Positions 52,182 to 62,700 of a stretch of DNA of 64,000 bases are shown here, one piece after another. Source of the stretch: Crotophaga sulcirostris (taxonomy: Eukaryota > Chordata > Aves > Cuculiformes > Crotophagidae). The notes beneath the pieces were generated by a model, which searched no databases, was not told the origin of the DNA, and was given only the letters and a program-made list of their open reading frames with translations. How positions within the stretch are numbered: the first letter of the stretch is position 1; each line of letters opens with the position of its first letter. The stretch covers positions 777,241 to 841,240 of the forward strand of contig VYZB01000030.1 of assembly GCA_013397455.1 (NCBI GenBank). The letters run 5' to 3'. The position numbers and the translations under genes are program-made.

Positions 52182-55074
52182 AGTTTAAGGCAGCAGGCAG
52201 AGCCTGTACTGGGAGATTCTGGGAACAGCTGTGCTAAGGGAGAAGAGCCAGATGGTCACCCAGCCACTACTTCTCAGAGCCTAGAAGAAATGACAAGAGA
52301 AGGAAGGCAGGAAGGTCCATCTGATCTTGTTCGCCTGGACATTGAGCAGCTCTCAGACCAAATGCACCAGGAGGAGAAATGCAACAGCAGGAGTTTGGGA
52401 ACTTTTAATGATGCACCAAATGACTTGCGGAGCCCGGGGGTTGCAAAGAGCCCAGAGTACTTTTGTGAAAGTAAAAATACAGTGAAGTTGAGTAAAAAGG
52501 AAGAGGAGGGGCCAACCTCTGCCGAAGGCTCTGAAGCTGTATCAGATGGGAAGGACTGCACAGTGAGCCTGTGTGCAAGTGTAAATGGTGCCATAAATCT
52601 TCCATCCTGTGGAAATACAGATGACGAATCCGGAATGACATCTGCTGGAGTTGGTTTGGATCAAGCTGGCCTGTGCAGTAAAGATTGTCCCTATCAGGAA
52701 GCACAGGCTGCTGAGGAGCGTGCAGCTGACAATACTGTTACTGTGGTTGAAACTGCAGGTGAAGCCCCAGCTTCCTTGGAGGGCGTGGATGTGGCTATGG
52801 GCCAAACCGAATGCAGGAACTGTACAGGGACAGCTGAGAGGGCTGCAGGCCAGCAGCAGGTTGAGAATGGGATGGCCGAAGCTGCTGAAAGGAGGACTGC
52901 AAACCTGGAAGAGCGATCACCAGGTAAGGAAGAGTCAGCCGATGCTGCTCAGCCCTTACTCAGTGGTTTTAATGGCATTGAGTGTGCAGATGAGGAGGAT
53001 GCAAATGTGGGATTGGTACCGCCGTGTGATGGTACAAATGCAGACGGTGGCACTGACAATGTCTCCATTGACTTCTGCAAGACTGGTGATAACAAAGAGA
53101 CTGGAGTGGACTCTGATCAGGTAAACAGTGGCTTCTTGGAAAGCCAAGGCGATGCCCACGTTGCAGTAAGGCAAGATGTCGCTGTGAGTGCCAGGGAAGC
53201 ATTGCCAGAAGTGAATGGGGTGAAGATTCCTGCATCAAAACCTGGTCCTGATATGGAAATCCATTGCAGTGGAAAGAGTAAGGAGCAAGAAGGGCAGGTG
53301 GAAATGGGTTGCACAGATAGAAAATCCAGCTTGCCCTCAATGGAAGACAGTGTGGAAACTGATGGCCCTGATGCTAAACCTGAAAACAATGATGTTGATG
53401 GATCTAATGAAAGCAATTCAGAGCCTGCTTGTTGCCAGATTGCTGAACATGTAGCCGAAGCAATGGAGGGCAGTGAAGCCCATGAAGAGGAACCTGCAGG
53501 AACTGATACCAGCAGCAGCGGAGATGGAGGAAGCACAGATTCTGCAGACAGAGGTCAGGAAGTTGCTAGCTGTTGCCCTTCTGCTCATCAAACTGTTGTT
53601 AGAGATGAAATGGGTGACAGCTTAAAACTGGATGGTGCTCAAGAGAGCAAACATGAGTCTGCATCGCTGTCTCTGGATGCTGCAAGCACTTGCTTAGCAG
53701 AAAACGAGCCTGCACAAACCAAAGCAGAGATTGCAGTAAGTGCTTTGGAGCAGGGGGAGCTGAGCAGCGAGATGAAATCACTGGCTCCCCCACCCAGAGC
53801 AGAGGGACCGGCTGCAAGTCAGGAGGGAGATGCTGCAGTGGCACCCCCCGGGCAGGAGGCAGCTTTGCAAGGTAATGACCCTGGATTAACTCCATGTGCC
53901 AAGAGCGCAGACGGTACAGAGGATAATTTTGTAGGCACACCCTCTGTAGTTCATAATGAAGAATCTAAACAAAACCAGGAAGCGGTGGCGGCAGCGGCAG
54001 AGTCGGCAGAGCTCGCCCAGCAGCACAGCGGGGAGCATGGCAGAGTAGCTGCTGGAGCTGGCTGGCCTGGAGACCATGCAGGGGATGAGGGCTCTCCAGA
54101 GCAGAACCTCTCGCAGCAAGCTGAAGGAGCCAAAACTGAGCCTGACCAGGAGGCTCATACAAGTGACCAGGAGCAATTTGTGTCAGAGGAACTTCTTGCC
54201 GCTGTTGTGAAACCCTCTGCCTGCAGTCAGGGAGGGCCTGCAGCAGGCAGCAGTGATGTGGATGCTGCGCTGAAAGGGATGGTTCCAGCCAAAGAAACGT
54301 GCAAGACTGGGGCAACGGGTGCAAAAGAAGACACGATGCATGGACCCACATCGACAGGCGAGTCACCAGGTGCAGAGAACATCCCTTGTCCGGATGCAGG
54401 GCTCAACCAAGAACATGATCCCAGTCGAACTCAACAGCAAATCTCCCCACGCAGCAGCACTCCGGATTTAAAAGATGCTTTGGAAATGGGAACCCCGAGT
54501 GATGCTTGTGGAGGTAAGGAAGTGTCAAGGCTGGTGGCAGTAACCCCCATTGGAGTGTATCCAGAAGAGCAGGAGGATATGGAAAGCGTGCTTCCCCGGG
54601 CAGCGCTTCAGCCCATCGCAGAAGAGCCCATGTGCGACAGCGACTCCAGCACCGACACTGCTTATCCAGCTGCTGACAGTGATGCTGGTCCCAGTGCAAA
54701 AGCAGCTCAGAGGGAGGTCTTGGCTGAGCTTGATGGAAAGCAAAGCCTAGCTGTACCTGAATCGCCCCTCTCGCCGTGTTCGTGCCATTTACATGCTGTT
54801 GAGTCACTGGAAAACCTGGGAGTAAGGAGTTTGTTTTCAGCAGATGATGGCTCCTCTCTGGATAAAGTTCCTAAAATGGTAAAAAGTTTTGATGCAGTGG
54901 TTTTTGCAGCAGAGACACCTTGTTGCCCTGAATTACCAGCCACAGAAAAAATGGGGCTTGAGACCCAGGCTGCAGTAGATGCGGGAGACAGCCTTAATGG
55001 AGAAATGGATTTAAGTTCCTCAACAAAGAAGAGGAACATCAACCCAGCAGTGCAACGAGCTGAGCCTACTACAG
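52182..55074 (+). CDS. AKAP13: AKAP13 large coding exon (disordered acidic region)
   Basis: A single 2893-nt exon encoding 964 codons without a stop; it opens in phase 0 with SLRQQAEPVLGD and ends at GAG CCT ACT ACA G|gtagga (phase 1). The protein is rich in Glu, Asp, Ser, Ala and Gly, has no hydrophobic core or zinc motif, and should be largely disordered. Mammalian AKAP13 has an equivalent large exon that has diverged widely. Patches that still align by eye are LPSCGNTDDESG (about 52597-52632, mammalian LSSCGNRNEETG) and ALQPIAEEPMCDSDSS (about 54603-54650, mammalian LLQPVAKELPTDMELS). In mammals the PKA RII-binding helix lies near the end of this exon; I cannot find it here (see findings). 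A proline-directed cluster SPRSSTPDL lies around 54444-54470. The internal ATG at 52290 is not the protein start: homology and frame continue upstream to the acceptor. Confidence 0.96.
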
Positions 55075-55647
55075 GTAGGAAAAATAATTTGATTTCCTAC
55101 TTCTTAATTTTTTTTTTGTAGGTGTGCCTCTAGCATCTCATCAACAAAGGAAGGGAAATAAGAGCAGGAGGCTCGCCTTGCAGAGGAAGTGTAGGTGTTT
55201 GGGGTTGCTCTGCTGAGAAAGAAGAAATCCAAAGTTACATATTAAAACTTTCTGTTCGAATGCATGTTGCTTGGCTGGCAGTGGAAGTAAGGGCAGGACA
55301 TCATCTCCTATGAATTTGTGCAGAATTTGTAGCACATGAATCTTCCCTGGAGAAGGAATGAATGGGAGGGAGCTATTTGGATTACTGTATCTTCAAGTTA
55401 TGTGCTTTCATGTGGGTATGATGGTTTGTTTGCTTGGTGCTATTCCTTCTCTTCTCCTCTTTATTTTTTTTAACATAGAGTCAGAGAGTGCAATGGGGCT
55501 CTCTTGCATTTTCTTTGCTTGCCTACTTGAAACAGCTGCCAGTGTCTTTCTGAACTGCGCACAACCACTTCCTAATTGGCAGTATTAGGTCATTTAAAAA
55601 AGCCAGCAAGCCCTACCCCCACCGCCTTTTCCGGGCTGCAAAGCTTT

Positions 55648-55694
55648 TTTTGTCGGACAGAGCACCGACAAAACACCACAGCCGGTGGTGTTTT
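55648..55694. repeat. Two overlapping perfect inverted repeats
   Basis: First pair: TTTTGTCGG (55648-55656), 8-base spacer, CCGACAAAA (55665-55673). Second pair: AAAACACCAC (55670-55679), spacer AGCCG, GTGGTGTTTT (55685-55694). The pairs share the AAAA block, so the two hairpins would exclude each other. The surroundings are locally more GC-rich than the intron. Confidence 0.85.
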
Positions 55695-56103
55695 CCAGCG
55701 CATTTAAGCAGTACTGGAACTCGGGTGATGAGTCCTGCTTGCTGCAATCAGCTGGGAAGTGGGACCGGCGTTCCTCACAGCTGACTGGGAATGGGGGAGA
55801 GCGGTGGGAATTGGGGGACAGTGTAGACGCCTGGTGCCTGTGCGACAGAAGCTAATAGAAGACATCACCAGGTAACTGCAAAAAGGGAAATAAGAGGATA
55901 AATTGAATGAGAGAGAAATGAGAGAAATGCTCCAGCCTGGAATTAAATCATAGGTGAATTTGCTACTGGAGCATGGAGCTAATCTGATCTTTATATTCCA
56001 CCTGTTCAAGCAGCTGTTCAGTGGAAGCAGCTGAACTTTTTTGGTTGCCATTTTTTTCTTTGCTATGAGAAAATGATACAATGCCTCTTGCTTTTCCAGC
56101 ACC

Positions 56104-56127
56104 AAACAAACAAACAAAACAAACAAC
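56104..56127. repeat. (AAAC)n run
   Basis: About six AAAC units with one base interruption, in an AKAP13 intron. Confidence 0.88.
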
Positions 56128-58382
56128 TGAAGAAAAAAATCTGTCGTGACATAAATCATGAAGTTCTAGAGATGTAAAGCTATTTCACTGCTTTAATGCT
56201 GGAAGCTGTTTCTTCAGTCTAAATGCAGAATGGGCTGATGGCAGAGCATTTGTTCTGATATGTGATAGCAGAATAACGGGGGTAGGGGAATGGATGGATG
56301 AGGGAGTGGTGTCAGTAGTGGGTCCAGCAAATACTTTTCTCCTTGAATTCAGGATTTTTAGAAAGTTTACTGGGAGATAAAGAGTGGGAGATAGAGTAAA
56401 CGTTACTGAGGAGATCATTAGTAGATAAGTAGAAAGATTTAAAAGTGGATTAGAAAGCTGTTTTCAGAAAGAACTTATTGTTGGGCTGTGGTAGATTGAC
56501 AGTTCAATGGGACAGGAGTGGCTGCAAGTTAATACCTGGCAGGGCTCCTTTCTTCTGGGAGCCTCCTGCTCTGTTGGCCCCATCCGTACAGTCCACATCT
56601 TTATCTCTGGTTGTGTTCTTGGAGGAATGATGTTGTCTAGGTGAGGTTTTAAAAGAAGGCACTAAACAGTCCAATAAAATAGTGACTTAAGTAGGAGAAG
56701 TAATATTAAAGCATGATTCTTCAGCAGGGTATGGAAAGGGATATGGGAAGGAGATGATCCTGTTACAGATTTAAAATGCCTAAGAATGTAGGGCCAAAAA
56801 GGTGTTGGAATACAATGGTCTGTCCTCTCCATAAGGAAGAATTGTTTATGTGCAGTCGGATGCTGCACAAAGGAAAATTTCAGCTGGAATATCTTCTCAG
56901 GATTGCTCAAAGACAAAATGTTAGGGAAGCCCAAATAAAATATTAGCTTAAAGCAGAGACAAGCGATTGCTATGAATGCAAGCTCACTATTTGAAATATT
57001 TCTGAGATTTACCTCCTATAAAGCAGCATCTAGAACTCTGATATGACAGTAATTCCAGGGAACAAATTCATTGTTATTATTGCTATGTATATTCATCATG
57101 TCGATGTCTAAGCTTTGGATAGCATGTTTTGTGTACAACTTCAGCCTTCAATTATTTGTGTCAATTCTTTGCTGTGTCAGTGCTGGGGGAGGACGGGGGT
57201 GTCTCTGCAGCCTGGACTTGTACAGAGTATTTTGTAGCCATGCAGGAGTCATCAGTGCTCAACAGAATGAATCAGATCTTTTTTTTTTTTCCGATAAACT
57301 ACAACAAAGCCTTCCCAAAGGAAGTGCAGGTCACGAGGCTGTTTCTCAGAAACGTGTGTGGTCGGAGGGTTTTATTGTCATGCTAATTTATCAGAGATGT
57401 AACTGACTGATGATGCTGTTGCCATTACTCCAAATCATTGAGCTCTTTGTTTTTTAATTTCTATGGTGAAATTTCTCCCACATATATACCTGTTTAATTC
57501 ATTGCTGCTTCTTAGTTTCAGCCTGCCCCTAAAACAGAGACCTCAAAGGTAATTGCCTTATCTAGGCAAATATCTAGTGACTGATTGCAATATTGAAGGA
57601 AGGTGATGAGGCTACAAGATCCCACTTTCATAAGGTAGCTATTAGCTTTGAGCTCAGAGTTTCATTACAGCTGAGTAATGGATTCTTCAAGCACATTATT
57701 TGCAAGTCAGACAAATACATGCTACTCATTTAAAAAGCAGGCAGTTAGGATATAAAATCATACCACAGTAGACAGACTGGGAGAGAAGAGGGAAATGGCG
57801 TGTGTTTTTGCTGACAAAACACCTCTGAGCAGATGCAACTTCTTGACAGAAAGCAACTCTGGCAAAGTTAAGTTGTATGGTTGGGGTTTGGCATCTTAAA
57901 TTAACAAATACTGTAATTACTGCTCCCTAGCTCATCTCCTGGGAGAAATATCCTTAGTTTATCTCTTGCAGATCTTGGCATTTAAAGAAAACACTCATTG
58001 TCAGATAGAAGAATATCACTTTATTTGGAATTTTACCAGTTTTCACCTCATTCTTGTCAATGGCCTTTTCCCTACTGAAAAGCACTTACTACTGTTTCCT
58101 TCCCCTGTTAGAGTAGCAGGATGAACTGATAATAGAAGTGACTAACGATTCCACACATGCAATAAGGTGCTTTGTCCTCCAGAGACCTCTGTGATAGCAT
58201 TATAGTGCTTCCTGTCTTGGGATAGGTTTCTTAATAGACAGAATTCTTCCTAAGAATTGACAGAGTGCAAAAAAATTGTCTCCTTGAATTTCATCCCGAG
58301 GGCATGTGGCTTGGTCCTTTTGATTCTTACCCAGCACAGAGTATCACTACTCGGCTTACTCCTCCTGTCTTTGGTGCAGTAG

Positions 58383-58464
58383 AGGTTTCTTCCTTGTGTG
58401 TTCTGTCTTTGGACCAAGATCTCAGGTTTCTTCCTTGTGTGTTCTGTCTTTGGATCAAGATCTC
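58383..58464. repeat. Tandem duplication, 2 x 41 bp
   Basis: The unit 58383-58423, starting aggtttcttccttgtgtg and ending ccaagatctc, is repeated directly at 58424-58464. The two copies differ at one base (ggaCcaag versus ggaTcaag), so the duplication is recent compared with other repeats here. Confidence 0.95.
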
Positions 58465-58884
58465 AATGATCATGGCGTTGCAACAACCATGATCTCTGCT
58501 TTGCTAACAAATGGGACATGCAGAAATTTTTAGTATTATATCTGATTTCTGAGAATCTACCCACAAATTCATCTAATCAAAACAAAATCATGCTGATTTG
58601 ACTTATTGATGTTGGATTAGTTTATCAAAAGAATATTGCAAAACCAAATAGTGCCAGAATCAAGGGTAGACTTTAATGCTGAGGAAAACCATTGATGACA
58701 GTTGTTACTACAGTTTCCCTGTGAAGATAGGAGGCTCCTCTTGCTAAATTCATGAACGGGTAAAATAACTGCAAACATATGTCACCCTTAAGAAAGTGTT
58801 GTCATCCATCCAGTGTTTGTTTTTAGTAGAAATGAGAGAGGGAGCAGGATTAGAGGGGGTTTAGCCCTAACACAGCCTCTCTCC

Positions 58885-58960
58885 ATGTGGGTGGCTTTGG
58901 TCAAATCACTTCACTCCTCTGAAAGCATCCTGTGTGTCATGAGAGTCATTAGCTTAGGGT
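58885..58960 (+). repeat. Possible MIR-type SINE remnant
   Basis: The run tgtgggtggctttggtcaaa followed by tcacttcactcctctg resembles the MIR core TGTGTGACCTTGGGCAAGTCACTTAACCTCTCTG with one small insertion. The rest does not align convincingly, so this call is weak. Confidence 0.4.
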
Positions 58961-59674
58961 TGAAAGAATATTAGGATGTTGACTTTATGCCAGGGAAAGG
59001 TACGCATAGGGGAACCCCGGGGGAATGGTGACTAATGAAGTCTCTACTGGGCAGAAAAAGCAGCTGGGACATGATGTTTGTACCACTGGGGTGGTGACAC
59101 CATCATGGGAGAATGAGAAAGGGGAAAATCAGTTGGGGCTTTGTAAACTGTGGAAGTGGTTTTCTTTCCTAGTCCAGGGACCTAATTGTCATCCCTAAGA
59201 CAGTACAGGTGGGCTGCATTTTTGAAGCTGGTGATTATTTTTTTTCAGTGCTTAAAATACCAGTTGAGAAGGCAAGGCTGGTTTCTTGCATTGTCTTCAG
59301 GTTATGGTAGGAAGGAAAACAGCAAAAAATTTGTTTTTTTAACTAGATGAATAGGAGCCAAGAAAGCATGGGCAAACACAGGCAGATGAATTCAGCCCCA
59401 CCTAGAGCTTTTCAGGATTTTACACTGTACTTGCTGCTGTTACATAGTTTCCTTCAGTCCCAGACCTCATAGTTGGTAAAAATAACAACAAACAAGCAGC
59501 AAAGTTGGGAGTGAAACCAGATGTTAGAAGTCAAATGGACTTGTTGAAGGGGCTTAGGGGCAAGGTTTCTTTTCTGATTTTTTTTTTTGAGATGGGTTTT
59601 AATAAACAGAAAAATATCAGCAGCACTGAAAGAAGTTTGTTTATAAATTATTTGTACGAACTCTGTTTTCACAG

Positions 59675-59751
59675 GGAAGTTGGAAATGAAAACTGAAGAC
59701 GAGGTGGATTTTCTGAAAGACCATGATGAAAGCGCAGCCCGTGAGGAAGCG
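59675..59751 (+). CDS. AKAP13: AKAP13 coding exon (short acidic segment)
   Basis: A 77-nt exon that completes a glycine codon (G|GG) and encodes KLEMKTEDEVDFLKDHDES, ending AAREEA at a codon boundary. Mammalian AKAP13 has DVKAEDEVDFRASSISEE at the matching place directly after its large exon, so the EDEVDF core confirms the assignment and the exon order. Borders are gttttcacag|GGAAG and GAAGCG|gtgagt. It is the last exon seen; the segment leading to the C1, DH and PH domains must lie beyond 64000. Confidence 0.93.
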
Positions 59752-62700
59752 GTGAGTGTCACTTATGCATTGTCACCTTGTCTTTTGCTGTGCTTTTTAA
59801 AGAAACACCACTGCTGCTGTCACCAGCCACATAACCTGCTAGTTTCCTTTCTGTAGCATTTGCAAAGGTGAGTGGCGCCTATCACTGTGACGTTGGTTTA
59901 TCCATTTAAAAATTGTTTGAGCTTTTTCAGACCTCGCTTTTTTCAACCACTGGGTTAAGCCACATTTGTGTAGTCTCAGTCTGTGACGTAGAGATTGACC
60001 CAAAAGGTTCCTCATGAGGCAGGATTGTACTAAGATTTGTATATAATTTCATAGAAGTGATACCTTGTAATGTGCTTGGGGTTGGTGGTGATGCATGGGG
60101 ACCGGCAACACCTTCGAGGTGTGCGCACCGCTGCCACGTACATAGTCCTGGCAGTCTTCGCCATCCCCTCTCAGGCTTTGCCCCTCCAGGGAGTTTTGGC
60201 AGAGGGGACAGTGGCTGCTGTCAGTGTTGGTGCCTGCACAGACTGTTGTCTAGAAGCATCACTGGCTGGGAGCATTAGTACCTTTGCTGGAAGGAAAATT
60301 AGTAAGGGGATAAGTACAGGGACCAAATCAGATGAAACTCCATATTCCTCATGTCAGTGAAACAATATGACAGGGGTCAGTAATCAGTTGGTGTTGTTTT
60401 CTATTACTTATGCATTGCCACATTTAAAAACTGGCTATGATTAAAAAAAAAATAGTTAATATTGGGCTTGACAGGGGTGTAATTTTGGTCTAAAGCCCCC
60501 CTGATATTCTACTTTATCAGGAGCTGGGTTTTTTGGTCTTACCTTTCCTAGCTGGATTTCCATTTGCTCCTCTATTTTATATATTGTTTCTTGTTCCTGG
60601 AAAGGGAAGTGTTTTGTAAATGCTAAGTTGTTCACAGCCTACGTTGGTGCGCGTTGCCATTGAGCAGCTGTGTTTGTGTGTTAATGTACCATTATGAAGC
60701 TGTTAAAAGAGAAAATATTGCGGGGATGAGTTAACGTTGCAGGGTGGAGCACCAAAAAATTTTGCTCGTCCCGCACTAAAGCTCTTTAGGCAGCAGAAGA
60801 GTCTTGCCAAAGCTTGTAATAAAATCATGTTTACTATGTTTTTAACAAGTTAAGGCTTAATTTCTGTAGCTGTTTGCCTGGTGAGTTAGCCAGAGACTTG
60901 AGCAAATAACTTCCTAAGCTAAAATTTGTGCTGTCTCATAAGTCTTTCTTTACTGGAATGGGTGAGTGTAAAGATGCTGCTGATTTTTTTTTACCAACCC
61001 TTATTAAAGATAATTGTCATGACTAGTACTTAGATATCTGATAGTAAAGTAAGATGGATTTAGAAAATGCAAATTATAATGCTCCATTTTCCTTTCAACT
61101 AGAGTAAAAAGAAAAGAAAAGAAACATTGAGTTTGGCTTCCATTTTCCATGTTTTAAAAGCATTTTGATTTTTGTGTGTCTGAGTTTTCTCTTCTTTCTC
61201 TCCCCCTCCCACCCCAACCCTGTCAAAGACCTCTTTAGAAATCTGGCTTTTCTGGTGCAGGAATGGGAGTGCCGGGGGAATGGAAAGTTTGCTGCAGGAC
61301 TGACAGGGTTTCCTGTTGCTAAGTTCAACAGAAACAAAATAACAACTGCACTATATTAAGGTCATTTAAAAAAAAAAAATCAGTGGAAGGCTTATAAATA
61401 GAGCTTAATTCACACGTGTAGGTTGGATAGAGAGCTGGCCAGTTAAAGCCATTGCCAAAAGTGTGCATCTCCCGCCTTATCCTGTCTCTGCTTTATTTAG
61501 TGCTGCCTTTTTTTGTAGCCAGAAGTCTTTCAGGTGCTCATTGCTTTCTCATTACAGAGCCATTTTGTGGTTAGTAACAGTGGTTTTCTTAACTTGTTGC
61601 AAATGGAATTGTTGCTTGCGCCTGGTCAGGAGCTGCAGGTATGTACCAGTCTCCCTGGTGCTGGACCTTGGGAATTGCATTAGCTTGTTTCACGGGTGAG
61701 AATTTTGCACAATGTTATTTATAAATATACTATGTGGAAAGCTGTTTATATGCACAGACTATCAATAAAGAAATGTATGTTCTGGAGCCTGAGAAGTGCC
61801 ACTTCTTGTATAGTGCAATCAGGCTGAATGCCAGTAAGCTTGAGCACATTGGAAAGTAAAGGGGGAAAATTTGTTCTCATGAGTTGCTTTCTGAAGGCTG
61901 AGAATTAGCTGGATTTGTCATGTCAGTATTATATGTATAAGATTGCACATGCTTTCCCCTGTAGTTGTTTCAGAAGACTTTGACTGAGAGAAGCTCTTGT
62001 GTGTGTCATGGAAAAGCTGTAGCTGAAAAATATTTAGGAAAATAATGGTTTGTAGGATTATAAACACTGAAAAGAAAATAATGGAAATTTTTTTTTTTCC
62101 AATTAAAATGGATTTTTAAAGTATTTCTTTCTTAAATCACTAGAATGTTTTCTCAGAGCTTCTATTTGTTCAGCGATAGAAATTCTTTAACCAGTATTTC
62201 CCAAACTCCTTTCACGTTGAGCGATGGATGCTCATCCTGCCAGAGCCTCCCCTGATTCTTATCTTCCTGCTTTCTTTGGGGATCTTGAGTAGAGCTGGGG
62301 CAGTAACTTAATATAATCTATTAAAATTACACTTTAGTATTTTTTAAATTTAATAACTTTAGATTCTTAACTCTGAGAAATCTCATTTGACTTCTGGATA
62401 CTATGATATTAAAAATAATTGAAAAATGGTACCTGGTGGCTCCAGCATTATGAAAGTAAAGCACCAGTTTGAGTTGAACCATACCCTAATGTAATTCTCT
62501 TCTTGTGTTGATCTCAGAAATCGATTATGATTTGTTATTTATTGAATCTTTGTCTTCATGTGGCAGGATGGATAAGGTTACACTCCTGGGTTCATCCAGC
62601 GGCTTCGGTTGTCTAAGCCTGTGACTGACAAATCGTAGCTGGTTGACCCCAGAAAGAGTTCATTGGGAAACAGCCTTCTCGTTGTATTTATTAATTTCTT

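Larger units (their letters stand above)
55075..59674 (+). other. AKAP13: AKAP13 intron (4.6 kb)
   Basis: Noncoding sequence with donor gtagga and acceptor ctctgttttcacag. It holds two overlapping perfect inverted repeats at 55648-55694, an AAAC-rich run at 56104-56127, a 41-bp tandem duplication at 58383-58464, a possible MIR remnant at 58885-58960 and poly-T runs near 57280 and 59580. I searched this intron for a small exon carrying an RII-type helix and saw none, but a short exon could be missed by eye. Confidence 0.88.

Noticed and set aside
52290..55121. 943-codon open frame read as a complete single-exon gene starting at ATG 52290 and ending in a stop at 55119-55121
   Set aside because: The same frame is open upstream to a good acceptor at 52181 that matches the phase of the previous AKAP13 exon, and the 3' part runs past the donor at 55075 into intron. 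It is an internal exon of AKAP13.
55704..56159. 151-codon minus-strand open frame
   Set aside because: Ser/Leu-rich translation typical of noncoding sequence; no family resemblance.
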